Source: Lachnospiraceae bacterium UBA7143
GTDB taxonomy: Bacteria > Bacillota > Clostridia > Lachnospirales > Lachnospiraceae
Direction of reading: 5' to 3'
Length of the DNA: 64,000 nucleotides
Assembly: GCA_002491905.1 (NCBI GenBank)
Contig: DKWV01000038.1
Span: 12,717-76,716, forward strand
Positions 25,419 through 34,618 of the stretch are shown here, in pieces. The notes beneath the pieces were generated by a model. That model did not search any database and was not told the DNA's origin. It saw only the letters and a list, made by a program, of their open reading frames with translations. How positions within the stretch are numbered: the stretch's first letter is position 1; every line of letters begins with the position of its first letter. The position numbers were made by a program, and so were the translations under genes.

Positions 25419-26324
25419 ATGATAGAGATACATAATCTGACGAAGCATTTTGAAAAGATAAAGGCCGTCGATGAAGTCAGTGTTGAAATCAGGGAAAAGA
25501 CGGTTTTCGGCCTGATCGGTACCAACGGCGCGGGAAAGAGTACAGTGCTTCGCATGATAGCGGGTGTGATCAAACCCGACGAGGGAACGGTGGCGGTGGA
25601 CAACATGCCCGTGTACGACAACGTGGAGGCGAAGAAGAAATTGTTTTTTATCGCCGATGAGCCGTACTTTTTCGCCAACTCCAACGCGAGGACTATGGAG
25701 CGGTATTACAGCGGCATTTACGAGGCGTTTGACCGGGAGGAGTTTTACCAGTATCTGGAGAAATTCAATCTGGACAAAACCCGGAAGATCGGCACCTTTT
25801 CTAAAGGTATGAAGAAACAGCTCGCCCTGCTTCTGGGGATATGCGCCCACACGAAATATATTCTCTGCGACGAGACCTTCGACGGGCTTGACCCGGTGAT
25901 GCGCCAGGGGATCAAGTCCATCTTTGCGAAAGAGATGGAGGAGCGGGGACTGACGCCCGTGATTGCCTCCCACAACCTGCGGGAGCTGGAGGACATCTGC
26001 GACCATGTGGGGCTGTTACATAAGGGCGGCGTCCTGCTGTCCAAAGATCTGGAGGATATGAAGTGCAATATCCAGAAGGTGCAGTGTGTGTTCTGCGCCG
26101 TGGAGGATGAGCTGAAAGCGCTTAATGGGCTGGAGGTGCTTAAGAAAGAGCAGAGAGGGTCTCTTAGCACGATTACGGTGCGAAGTACGAGGGAGGAAGT
26201 GGAGGCGCGGTTTGCCACGGTGGACACGATCTTTTACGAGGTGCTGCCGCTGTCCTTGGAGGAGATATTTATCAGTGAAACGGAGGTGGTTGGCTATGAC
26301 ATCAAAAAACTCATTCTTGGCTAG
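25419..26324 (+). CDS. ABC transporter ATP-binding protein (YtrB/CcmA-like)
   Basis: A 301-residue ATPase with the Walker A GTNGAGKST, the C-loop in FSKGMKKQLALLLGI (a degenerate LSGGQ typical of the YtrB/EcsA type), the Walker B ILCDETFDGLD and the switch histidine in IASHNLRE. The ATG at 25419 has GAGAGGAG; an ORF extension to 25368 has no site. Its end overlaps the membrane gene start by 29 bp. It probably energises the next gene's product. Confidence 0.9.
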   Translation: MIEIHNLTKHFEKIKAVDEVSVEIREKTVFGLIGTNGAGKSTVLRMIAGVIKPDEGTVAVDNMPVYDNVEAKKKLFFIADEPYFFANSNARTMERYYSGIYEAFDREEFYQYLEKFNLDKTRKIGTFSKGMKKQLALLLGICAHTKYILCDETFDGLDPVMRQGIKSIFAKEMEERGLTPVIASHNLRELEDICDHVGLLHKGGVLLSKDLEDMKCNIQKVQCVFCAVEDELKALNGLEVLKKEQRGSLSTITVRSTREEVEARFATVDTIFYEVLPLSLEEIFISETEVVGYDIKKLILG

Positions 26325-28464
26325 CTGCAGGGAAAATCATAAACGGAGGATATGGGTCTGGATTGTGGCGGTGCTGTCGCAGCTTCTTCTGTACGGCGGC
26401 ATGATGATGATTTATTTGAGCAGGATCAGAGGGTATCAGGCGAATGGGGATTACAGAGATCCCGCGGGCTTTCAGGAGGCGATGTGCCGGGCGGCAAGGG
26501 ATGCGCTGGCATTTTCCGACAATCTGTACGGGACGGTCTTCATTCTGGCGGCCATCATCGGTATGCAGGGCTTTTCTTACCTGTATGACAGGAGAAAAGT
26601 GGATATGTATCACAGCGTCCCGGTGTCGAAGGATAAAAGGTTTGCGGTGGTCTACTTAAACGGCATATTTATTTACCTTGCGGCCAATCTGTCCGGCATG
26701 ATTCTGGGAACGCTCATTGCGGTGTCCCAGAGGGCGGTGAATGCGGATGTGTTGGCGAACGCGGGACTTGCCTTTGTGTGGAACCTGTTTTTGTTTCTGG
26801 CTGTATACCATATGATGATTCTGGCGGTGATGCTGACGGGAAACCGCTTTGTGACGGTCTGTGTGTTTTTGGCCTTTGTGTTTTATGAGCTCTGCCTGTC
26901 ATCCCAGATCGGCAGTCTGAAACGTATCTTTTTTAAGACGTATTCCGAATACTATATCAGTACGGAACCGAAACTGTCGGTGGTCTATGACTGCACGCTC
27001 AATATCTGGAACATTAAGAATGCGTCGGATGCCGCGGATGCGGCCGCCATCGCAATGCCTATCGTGGCCAAGTGGATTCTGATTGCGGCTGCGTTCCTGG
27101 CGCTTGCTTATCTGGCCTATAAAAAAAGACCTTCCGAGGCCGCGGGCCGGGCTATGGCCTATCCCTTTATGGAGCCGGTATTTAAGGTGGCGGTGGCGGT
27201 TCCCGTGGCTCTTCTGGCTGGCGGACTGGTGTATGATACCTCCTATCAGAATGAAATGCTGCAGATGGCCGGCATGCTGGCCGGCGGGCTGATCTTCTGC
27301 GCCGCGTCGGAGGTGCTTTTCGATTTCGATATCAGGAGTGTCTTTAAGCATCTGCCCTCAAGCGGCATTGCCCTTGTCGGTATCCTGGCAATATTTAGCG
27401 TCTTTAAATGGGACGTTTTCGGGTATGACAGCTACGTACCGGCGCAAAATAAAGTGGAGAGTATTGCAATTTCAGCAGACGGGTACTATGATAGCTATTG
27501 GGATGAGAACCGGCCGTATTTTGAGAAAAGTCAGTTTGAAAAAGAGAATATGTTTCTGACGGATACTGAGCCTGTTCTGGCGCTGGCAAAGGCCGCGGAA
27601 GGGGCCGACCCGGAGACGATGGGGGACGGCCGTTACGTGCAGATCCTGTACCGCTTAAAATCGGGCAGACAGGTGGCCAGGGCTATTGCGACGGATTATG
27701 ACGATCCCGGTACGGAGGAACTTCTCAATCGGATTTTCCGGACGGACGCTTTTAAGAAGGGCGTATTCCAGGGAATCACGGACGAGACTTCCTATGCGGC
27801 TCTGGAAGGGATTATCTACACCAACGGCCCGGCCAGGGCGGTGATCCCGGTGGAGGAGGCAGGACGCCTTCGGGAAGCATGGATTAAGGATATGGAACAG
27901 TTTGACTTTACGCTTGTAAGGCATAACCGTCCCTGCGGCATCCTGTATTTTAACTATAAAAATTATAACCAGAGGCAGTGGTATGTGTACGACAGCTTTG
28001 AAAACACGGTTTCCGCGCTGAAAGAGCTGAAGGCATATTATCCGATGGAGCTTGACGCGGCGGATGTCGAGTCGGTCACGGTGACCTGCTACCACAATGA
28101 GCTTACGCAGGATCCGGAAGCGAGATTTCGGGGTGACCCTGGCTATGAACTGTACAGGGACGCTGTTGCGGCGGAGACATATGCCGAGTATGCGGACGAT
28201 ACGGATTATACGGTTACCGAAACCTTCTACGACGAGGAGCAGATCGCGCAGATCCTGCCGCATATCTACTGCACCTGGGGGATAGACGCGCCCTGGGGCC
28301 GTTACAAGGATTTGGATGAAAACTATTCGGTTCAGGTCGTGTTTAAGAGGGATACGGCATATCCGTACCAGAGGGACAGCTATTATTTCGAGTATTCCTT
28401 CTATGCGGGGCAGGCGCCGGATTTCGTGGTGGAGGCCACGGCATATACAGGGGAAAGCGAGTAA
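26296..28464 (+). CDS. ABC-2-type membrane protein with large extracellular domain
   Basis: A 722-residue membrane protein. It has about eight hydrophobic segments in the first ~380 residues (for example IWVWIVAVLSQLLLYGG at about 19 and a pair around 290-360). A soluble C-terminal part of about 340 residues follows, rich in Tyr/Asp/Glu with no recognised domain. It resembles Clostridial YtrC/D-like permeases annotated with DUF6449 (from memory). The ATG at 26296 follows GGAGGTGG by 7 bp; the longer in-frame ORF from 26125 lies inside the ATPase gene and is a shadow. Role: partner of the preceding ATPase, probably in envelope-stress resistance. Confidence 0.8.
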   Translation: MTSKNSFLASCRENHKRRIWVWIVAVLSQLLLYGGMMMIYLSRIRGYQANGDYRDPAGFQEAMCRAARDALAFSDNLYGTVFILAAIIGMQGFSYLYDRRKVDMYHSVPVSKDKRFAVVYLNGIFIYLAANLSGMILGTLIAVSQRAVNADVLANAGLAFVWNLFLFLAVYHMMILAVMLTGNRFVTVCVFLAFVFYELCLSSQIGSLKRIFFKTYSEYYISTEPKLSVVYDCTLNIWNIKNASDAADAAAIAMPIVAKWILIAAAFLALAYLAYKKRPSEAAGRAMAYPFMEPVFKVAVAVPVALLAGGLVYDTSYQNEMLQMAGMLAGGLIFCAASEVLFDFDIRSVFKHLPSSGIALVGILAIFSVFKWDVFGYDSYVPAQNKVESIAISADGYYDSYWDENRPYFEKSQFEKENMFLTDTEPVLALAKAAEGADPETMGDGRYVQILYRLKSGRQVARAIATDYDDPGTEELLNRIFRTDAFKKGVFQGITDETSYAALEGIIYTNGPARAVIPVEEAGRLREAWIKDMEQFDFTLVRHNRPCGILYFNYKNYNQRQWYVYDSFENTVSALKELKAYYPMELDAADVESVTVTCYHNELTQDPEARFRGDPGYELYRDAVAAETYAEYADDTDYTVTETFYDEEQIAQILPHIYCTWGIDAPWGRYKDLDENYSVQVVFKRDTAYPYQRDSYYFEYSFYAGQAPDFVVEATAYTGESE

Positions 28465-28479
28465 GGAAAGGAAACGGAC

Positions 28480-29223
28480 GTGGACGGTAACAGATGGGAT
28501 GAACCCGTGATACAGGTGAAAGATCTCTATAAGATATACCGGGTCGGAGAGGAGAGGGTGCGGGCCTTAAACGGGGTCAGCTTCTCCATCAGGCGGGGGT
28601 GCTTCTGCTCCATCGTGGGCGCCTCCGGCTCCGGCAAGTCCACGCTGCTCAATATGCTGGCGGGATTGGAGAAACCAACCAAGGGCGAGATCGTGATCGC
28701 TGGGGAGCACATGGAGAAAAAGACGGAGAACCAGCTTGTGGCGTTCCGCAGGGAGCACATCGGCTTTATCTTCCAGTCTTTCAATCTGATGGGCACCATG
28801 AACGCTATCGAGAATGTGGCGCTGCCGCTTACCTTTCAGGGGATGGATAAAAAGAGCCGCAACAAAAAGGCGGAGGAGATGTTAGATCTGGTGGGTCTGA
28901 CCAAACATAAGCGCCACAGGCCGAACCAGATGTCCGGCGGCCAGCAGCAGCGCGTGGGCGTGGCAAGGGCGCTGGTGGTGGAGCCGGAGATCATCTTTGC
29001 GGACGAGCCTACGGGAAACCTCGACTCCAACACTTCCGTGGAGGTGATGAACCTGATGAAACGGGTGGTGCGGGAGAAAAACCAGACGTTAGTGATGGTG
29101 ACCCATGACAATTATCTGGCGGGCTTTGCGGACATTGTAATCCGGATCCGGGACGGAAAAATTTTGGAAATCGACGAGCGGGACGGGCAGGATGTGCCGG
29201 AGGAAATCGCGGTGCAGTCGTGA
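28480..29223 (+). CDS. MacB/LolD-type ABC transporter ATP-binding protein
   Basis: A 247-residue ATPase: Walker A GASGSGKST, Q-loop FIFQSFNLMGTMNAIENV, signature MSGGQQQRVGVARALV, Walker B IIFADEPTGNLDS, switch MVTHD. These features define the MacB/LolD/FtsE type that works with FtsX-fold permeases such as the one at 31068. The GTG start is used, as no in-frame ATG exists nearby; AAGGAAAGGA is upstream. The stop overlaps a possible GTG of the next gene. Confidence 0.93.
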   Translation: MDGNRWDEPVIQVKDLYKIYRVGEERVRALNGVSFSIRRGCFCSIVGASGSGKSTLLNMLAGLEKPTKGEIVIAGEHMEKKTENQLVAFRREHIGFIFQSFNLMGTMNAIENVALPLTFQGMDKKSRNKKAEEMLDLVGLTKHKRHRPNQMSGGQQQRVGVARALVVEPEIIFADEPTGNLDSNTSVEVMNLMKRVVREKNQTLVMVTHDNYLAGFADIVIRIRDGKILEIDERDGQDVPEEIAVQS

Positions 29224-29237
29224 GAGGGAAAAGGGCG

Positions 29238-31028
29238 ATGGATAGAAAAGCAAGAAACCGAAACAGCAGGATCAGACATTTGGCAGGCGGATTGGCGGGT
29301 CTGCTTTTTGCGTTGTGTGTTCTGGGGGGCACGGGGCTGGGCGGCGTGTGGCCGGTAGCCTATGCGGAGGAGAACAAGGAGAGCGTCAGCGAGAACGATA
29401 TCAAATATATCGAGAGAAGCTCTAACCGGGTGATCACCGACGACGACCGCTTTGACGCCGACGAGGATCTGCTCTACTACATGCAGAGCCTGGAGGTGCG
29501 CTACCATCTGGACGAGAAGGTGATGGAGGGTCTGCACAAGCTCTTTGACAGCGCGGTCTACTATATCGCCAACACGGATATGTCCCTGACGGAACTGTGG
29601 TCTTATGTGTCCACTGTCAAGGGAAATATGGAGTCTGCGGCGGTGGCGAAAGTGACCCAGACTACCAGCGAATTTTTGCAGGTGGCGGACAACTGGCAGA
29701 CGCCGATCGTGAGCTACGGGCAGGGCGTTTCCATTGTGCTGCCTATCGTCAATTTCGGCACGGAGGAACTGAATGACCTGATCGTGGAGCCGGTGGTTTC
29801 CACGCTGGTGACGGAGTGGCCCTTCGAGCCGGACACCACCAACTATCTGCAGACGGAGCCTTTTATACCCGGCTGTCAGACGAAAGAGGCAGCTATGGCG
29901 AACCGTCGGGAATTTACCTTTCATTTTAAGACCAGAAGCGATGTGATGACGGGATATTACCCGTTAAAGTTTCATATATCCTACACCAAGGCGGGCGTCC
30001 GCAGCGAGGAACCGGCGGAGCTTACGGTGTATGTAAAGACTGTCGGCAAGCCGGGCAGCGGCATCATCGGCGGCAACGGGCAGGAGGCTTCCGGCTCCAA
30101 GCCACGTATCGTGGTGACGGGCTTTGAGACAAATCCGGCCAAGGTCTTTGCGGGAGAAACCTTTACCCTGACAATCCATGTAAAGAATACGGCCAAGGAC
30201 ACGGCGGTGACTAATGTGCTTTTCGATATGCAGGCTGCCCAGGAGGGGGAGGATAAGACCAACACCTACTCCGCCTTTCTGCCTACATCGGGCTCCAGTT
30301 CCGTCTACATGGAGCAGATCGCCCCGGACACCTCGGCGGACATTGAGATCGAGATGACGGCGAAGGCGGATCTGGCACAGAAGCCGTATGTGCTGGACGT
30401 CAATATGAAGTATGATGCGGGCACGGTCTTTGACCTGACGGACAAGGCCAGCGTGTCGATCCCGATTTCACAGGAGAGCCGTTTTGACACGAGCATCCCA
30501 GAGGTGGTGCCCGACAGTATTGAGGTGGGTTCCCAGTCAAATGTGATGTTTAGCATTTACAATACGGGAAAGACTACCCTCTATAATGTACAGGTGAAAT
30601 TTATCGCGGATTCCATTGCGGAGGCATCGGCCTTTGTGGGCAATCTCCAGTCCGGCAACACGGGCAATGTGGATGTGATGCTGACAGGCGCGGCTCCGAC
30701 TATGGACGACGGTATAGTGAAACTGGAGATTTCTTACGAGGATGACGCGGGCAATGTGACCACGGCGGAGAAGGAAATCACCCTTTTTGTAACCGAGCCC
30801 ATGATGGATGACATGATGATGGGCGACGATATGATGGGCGATGACATGATGATGGATGGTGAGGACGGCGGCAAGTCCAATACCGGCCTGATTGTGGGCG
30901 GCGTCTCGGGAGCGGTTGCCGTGGCGGGGGCAGGACTCGGCGTATTCCTGAAACTGCGCAAAAAGAAAAAAGCGGCGGCAGCGGAGGCAGCCGAGCTTGC
31001 GGAGTTGGAGAAAGAGCTGGGTGAGTGA
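29238..31028 (+). CDS. Secreted CARDB/COG1361-like protein with C-terminal anchor
   Basis: A 596-residue surface protein. A signal peptide or anchor lies at about 12-45. Helical text follows to ~130, then repeated beta-sandwich domains of the CARDB/COG1361 kind (for example NPAKVFAGETFTLTIHVKNTA and DSIEVGSQSNVMFSIYNTGKTTLYNVQVKF). A Met/Asp-rich stretch (MMDDMMMGDDMMGDDMMMDG) sits at about 520-545, just before a transmembrane segment and a basic KKKKAAAA-type tail. It stands between the MacB-type ATPase and permease genes where Gram-negative systems have the MacA adaptor, so it may be the extracytoplasmic partner. The ATG at 29238 is preferred over GTG 29220. Confidence 0.75.
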   Translation: MDRKARNRNSRIRHLAGGLAGLLFALCVLGGTGLGGVWPVAYAEENKESVSENDIKYIERSSNRVITDDDRFDADEDLLYYMQSLEVRYHLDEKVMEGLHKLFDSAVYYIANTDMSLTELWSYVSTVKGNMESAAVAKVTQTTSEFLQVADNWQTPIVSYGQGVSIVLPIVNFGTEELNDLIVEPVVSTLVTEWPFEPDTTNYLQTEPFIPGCQTKEAAMANRREFTFHFKTRSDVMTGYYPLKFHISYTKAGVRSEEPAELTVYVKTVGKPGSGIIGGNGQEASGSKPRIVVTGFETNPAKVFAGETFTLTIHVKNTAKDTAVTNVLFDMQAAQEGEDKTNTYSAFLPTSGSSSVYMEQIAPDTSADIEIEMTAKADLAQKPYVLDVNMKYDAGTVFDLTDKASVSIPISQESRFDTSIPEVVPDSIEVGSQSNVMFSIYNTGKTTLYNVQVKFIADSIAEASAFVGNLQSGNTGNVDVMLTGAAPTMDDGIVKLEISYEDDAGNVTTAEKEITLFVTEPMMDDMMMGDDMMGDDMMMDGEDGGKSNTGLIVGGVSGAVAVAGAGLGVFLKLRKKKKAAAAEAAELAELEKELGE

Positions 31029-31067
31029 GAAGACGATGAATGACAGGAATCTGGATTGGGGATCAGC

Positions 31068-32420
31068 ATGAAATTTCTTGATTTGCTGCGGATGAGCAGC
31101 AGTAATCTCTGGAAAAGAAAAGTGAGAACGGTCCTGACGGTGCTTGGCGTGGTGATCGGGGTGGCTTCCATCGTGGTTATGGTGTCGCTGGGGCTGGGAT
31201 TAAGCAGATCCCTGATGGCGCAGTACGAGTCCTACGGGAGTCTGACCCAGGTCACGGTGAACGCACCGTGGAACGATTCCGCCACGGAAGAGGTGAAGCG
31301 TCTGGACCAGAAGCTGATCGACGAGATCCTCGGCATGGAGCATGTGGAGTCGGTGTACCCGGTGCTGCAGACGCAGGCGCTCGCGGTATACGGGAGCTAT
31401 CAGGGGTATTTGCAGTTACAGGGAGTGCCGAGAGAGTATTTTGATAATTTGAATATTGAAGTGGGGGAAGGGCGACTCCCCGGAGACGACGAAAAACTGA
31501 CTTTTTTTTACGGCTGCGAGGTTTTACAGAATTTTCAAAATTCCAAGGGCAGCGGCGGCAGTTACTGGGAGACGGGTATTCTGCCGGATATTGATCTGAT
31601 GAAAGATCCGATTTTTGTGATTTTTGACATGGATGCCTACTATGCGTCAGGCACCCCGGACGAGAACGGACAGACACCGAAACCACCGAAGAAGTATCTG
31701 ATTGAGACATGCGGGGTGGAGGCGTCGCCCGGAGAGGATCAGTGGTCACAGTACGGCTGGTATACTTTCTGCGATATCGACCAGCTCATAAAAGAACTGA
31801 AAAAAATATTTAAGAATAAGGTGATACCGGGGCAGCCCCAGACGAAGACGGGAAAACCTTACAAGGAGATTTTCTATAACCAGCTTATTGTAAACGTGGA
31901 CAGCATGGACAATGTGGTGGCTCTGCAGAAGTCGCTGACGGATCTGGGATACGACGCCTACAGTCAGGCGGAGTGGGTGGAGTCCGAGCAGAAGACTATG
32001 GGCTATATTCAGGCGGTGCTCGGCGGCATCGGTGCGGTGTCTCTTTTTGTGGCGGCTATCGGCATCACCAACACCATGATGATGTCCATTTACGAGCGTA
32101 CCAAGGAGATCGGTGTGATGAAGGTGCTGGGGTGTGATCTGCGCAACATCCGCAGCCTTTTTCTGATGGAGGCGGGCTTTATCGGTTTTATCGGCGGTGT
32201 GATCGGTCTGATATTAAGTTTTATTCTGTCCGTGGTGATCAATAAGGTGGCGGCGAATGCCAATGAATATATGGCGGCTTCGGGCGGTATATCTTACATT
32301 CCCATCTGGCTGGTGCTTCTGTCGCTGGTGTTTGCGGTGATGGTTGGCATGGTGGCAGGGTTTTTCCCGGCAAGGAGGGCGATGCGTTTGAGCCCGCTGG
32401 CGGCGATACGAAACGAATGA
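31068..32420 (+). CDS. MacB-like FtsX-type ABC permease
   Basis: A 450-residue permease with the standard FtsX/MacB layout. The first membrane helix is at about 20-42 (VLTVLGVVIGVASIVVMVSLGLG). An extracellular domain occupies about 45-310. The FtsX core has three helices at ~320-345, 375-400 and 415-440, ending FFPARRAMRLSPLAAIRNE, the classic C-terminus. It works with the ATPase at 28480. The start at 31068 (MKFLDLLRMS) is preferred over 31056. Confidence 0.92.
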   Translation: MKFLDLLRMSSSNLWKRKVRTVLTVLGVVIGVASIVVMVSLGLGLSRSLMAQYESYGSLTQVTVNAPWNDSATEEVKRLDQKLIDEILGMEHVESVYPVLQTQALAVYGSYQGYLQLQGVPREYFDNLNIEVGEGRLPGDDEKLTFFYGCEVLQNFQNSKGSGGSYWETGILPDIDLMKDPIFVIFDMDAYYASGTPDENGQTPKPPKKYLIETCGVEASPGEDQWSQYGWYTFCDIDQLIKELKKIFKNKVIPGQPQTKTGKPYKEIFYNQLIVNVDSMDNVVALQKSLTDLGYDAYSQAEWVESEQKTMGYIQAVLGGIGAVSLFVAAIGITNTMMMSIYERTKEIGVMKVLGCDLRNIRSLFLMEAGFIGFIGGVIGLILSFILSVVINKVAANANEYMAASGGISYIPIWLVLLSLVFAVMVGMVAGFFPARRAMRLSPLAAIRNE

Positions 32421-32518
32421 GGATGCAGCGGGCTTTTGGGAACATCCGTGTTCCCAAATTGCTGGATATCGGGCGGAATATTAAGGAAATTTCAATCGCC
32501 TGCGTATGGAGGATGTGT

Positions 32519-33298
32519 ATGCGGAAGAAATGGATGGTTCTGAGTGGGATTCTTATATTAGGGCTGAGTGCCGGATGCGGGCGGACGGACGGTGTGGAGA
32601 AAGACAGTGAAGAGGTGCTGCCCGCAGATGACGGGAGACGGACGGAAGCGGGGGTAGAAAGCGGGGAGACGCCAACGTCTTCTGAGGAAGGTGGGCCGGC
32701 TGAAAAGAGGTTAGACGTAGCCGACAACGGCAGGAGACTAACCTCGGAGGAGCTTGCGGCGTACACGGAGTGGGTACAGGATGTCTCCAATTACGGATTT
32801 CTTTTGTCTGATTGGGAAAACCCGTCGCAGATTAATCTCTATCAGGTGTTTTACTGCGGCGCGGGCATATCCAGAGAGGGAACGGAGGAGGAGAAACAGG
32901 CGCATCTGGCGCGTTGGAACCAGCCGGAGATCTATACGGATTTCTGGGCGATGGACAAAGCGGATGTGGATGCCCTGCTCACCGGGAAGGTGGGCTTTAC
33001 CTATGACCAACTCGTGGCAGAGGGAAATAAGGGTATGGAGGAAAATTACTATGCGGAAACGGACAGTTTCTGCGTGGAGGCAGGCGATACCAATTACTGT
33101 GAGTTTTTGTGTACGGACGGCTTCATAGACGAGGACGGTGAGACGGTCACCCTGTACTGTGATGGGGACGACTGGGTGAGGACGTGCGAGGTCAGGGTGA
33201 GCGTTACGGGGGACCAGCGGACATTTCTGGGCAACCATATCGCGGAGGGGATGGTGCTCGGTACGGAGGAGTTTTACGAGACCCATGCGGAGGAATAG
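32519..33298 (+). CDS. Lipoprotein of unknown function
   Basis: A 259-residue lipoprotein with signal peptide MRKKWMVLSGILILG and the lipobox LSAGC, so the mature protein is lipid-anchored at Cys22. A Glu/Ser/Gly-rich linker (about 25-75) is followed by a compact acidic domain with several Tyr, Trp and Cys residues and no recognised family. GGAGG lies 6 bp before the ATG; the longer ORF to 32417 overlaps the permease and is rejected. It is probably the last gene of the ABC operon. Confidence 0.75.
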   Translation: MRKKWMVLSGILILGLSAGCGRTDGVEKDSEEVLPADDGRRTEAGVESGETPTSSEEGGPAEKRLDVADNGRRLTSEELAAYTEWVQDVSNYGFLLSDWENPSQINLYQVFYCGAGISREGTEEEKQAHLARWNQPEIYTDFWAMDKADVDALLTGKVGFTYDQLVAEGNKGMEENYYAETDSFCVEAGDTNYCEFLCTDGFIDEDGETVTLYCDGDDWVRTCEVRVSVTGDQRTFLGNHIAEGMVLGTEEFYETHAEE

Positions 33299-33333
33299 AA
33301 TGACGATTTCTTACGGGTAATTGAGAAAAGTGC

Positions 33334-33363
33334 TTGCTTTTTTCTTCCTATATGTTGTATGAT
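33334..33363 (+). promoter_or_regulatory. Promoter for the four-repeat protein
   Basis: TTGCTT (33334-33339), 18-bp spacer, TATGAT (33358-33363), about 60 bp before the ATG at 33422. Confidence 0.5.
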
Positions 33364-33421
33364 AGATTTACATAAATATTTATTATGGTAATCTTGTGCT
33401 ACATAGGATGGAGGAGTGAGC

Positions 33422-34552
33422 ATGAAAAAATACAAAGGATCGGCAAGGCTGGGAATGGCGGCTCTGGCGGCCTGCGGCCTGCTGCTTGTGCCAGCGGCGA
33501 CGGGTCTGGAGGTGCAGGCGGAGGAAGTCATCGCCACGGTGCAGGGCAAGGTGATGGAGGGAACCACCGCTAAGCTTTTATATCTTGATACTTCGGACGG
33601 CAGAATGGAGATCAAGATTGACGGGAGTACCAGCACAGGCAACTGCAAGATGCTCCTGCCGGATAAAAAGATCAGTGTGTCGGTGGCGAATGGAAACGAC
33701 GGCTATCTCCATGCGGTCACCATCTCGGAGAGCGGGGAGAGTCCCAGTGTATCCGTGGATACCTCGAAGGTTTCCAGCGTGGTCGGAACGGTGAACGGGA
33801 GGACGACGGAAGATGTGCTGCATCTGGATACGGCGCAGGGCGAGATGGAGTTAAAAATTGACAGGAACACGGATTTGAGCAACTGCTCCGTCCTGGTGGT
33901 GTCCGGGAAATATGTGGTGAGCTGCGCCAGAGGGGAAGACGCTTACATGCATGCCATCAGCATTGCAGATGTGGCCGCGGCGCCTTCGACGAACGCGTCC
34001 CAGACAGGCACGGCAGCTCAGACATACAGTCAGGCGCCGGTAGTCAATGTGACGGGTGAGACCAGAACCGTTACAGGCACGGTGAAGGACAAAACAGACG
34101 AAACGACGCTTTATCTGGCAACCTCGGAGGGCGATTTCACTTTTAAGATTGACAGCAGTACGGACACCTCGAAAGGGATGGTTCTGACGCCGGACAACAA
34201 GCTGATGGTTACTTATTTCAGGGGGTCTGACAGCAATCTCCACATCACGGCGCTGACGGGCGTCAAGGACAGCTCTTCGACCACGGTGGACACCTCCTCC
34301 CAGGCGACAGTGACCGGTACGGTTAAGGGGAAATCTACGGAGAATATTCTCGTTCTGGATACGTCTGCGGGCGAGATGGAGTTAAAGATGGACAAGGTGG
34401 CAGGGCCGTCCGGCTGCAAAGTTTTGGTGGAAGGGAAAAAGATTACAGTGACCTGTGCGAGAGGGGACGACGCTTACATGCACGCGCTCACGATATCGGC
34501 GGGCAGCACAGTGGGAAATACGGGAAACAGCACGGTAGGGGACGAAAGATAA
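33422..34552 (+). CDS. Secreted protein built of four ~75-residue repeats
   Basis: A 376-residue exported protein. Signal peptide about 1-33 (ending EVQAEE). Four copies follow of a beta-rich unit starting at about residues 37, 118, 213 and 293. The shared pattern is V-x-G-T-V-x-x-[KR]-[TS]-T-E, then L-x-L-D-T-S-x-G-x-M-E-[LF]-K-[IM]-D, then CKVL, then VxxxRGxDxYxHA. The linkers are Ser/Thr-rich. Copies 1, 2 and 4 keep a Cys in the NC-x-[MV]-L position and copy 3 has Gly-Met instead. No catalytic motif or anchor is visible. I do not recognise the family; a binding or spacer role on the surface is a guess. GGAGG precedes the ATG by 8 bp. Confidence 0.75.
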   Translation: MKKYKGSARLGMAALAACGLLLVPAATGLEVQAEEVIATVQGKVMEGTTAKLLYLDTSDGRMEIKIDGSTSTGNCKMLLPDKKISVSVANGNDGYLHAVTISESGESPSVSVDTSKVSSVVGTVNGRTTEDVLHLDTAQGEMELKIDRNTDLSNCSVLVVSGKYVVSCARGEDAYMHAISIADVAAAPSTNASQTGTAAQTYSQAPVVNVTGETRTVTGTVKDKTDETTLYLATSEGDFTFKIDSSTDTSKGMVLTPDNKLMVTYFRGSDSNLHITALTGVKDSSSTTVDTSSQATVTGTVKGKSTENILVLDTSAGEMELKMDKVAGPSGCKVLVEGKKITVTCARGDDAYMHALTISAGSTVGNTGNSTVGDER

Positions 34553-34568
34553 AAGAATACATGATTTA

Positions 34569-34618
34569 AACCTCCTTTGCGCATACTAGATACAAAAAGT
34601 GCGCAGAGGAGGTTTTTT
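34569..34618 (+). terminator. Terminator hairpin whose 3' arm contains the enolase ribosome site
   Basis: Left arm 34569-34582 (AACCTCCTTTGCGC) pairs with right arm 34601-34614 with one mismatch, around an 18-base loop. TTTTTT (34613-34618) follows, and the enolase ATG begins at 34619. The only AGGAGG for enolase (34607-34612) is inside the right arm. A transcript reading through from upstream would both meet a terminator and have this ribosome site buried. Confidence 0.8.
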
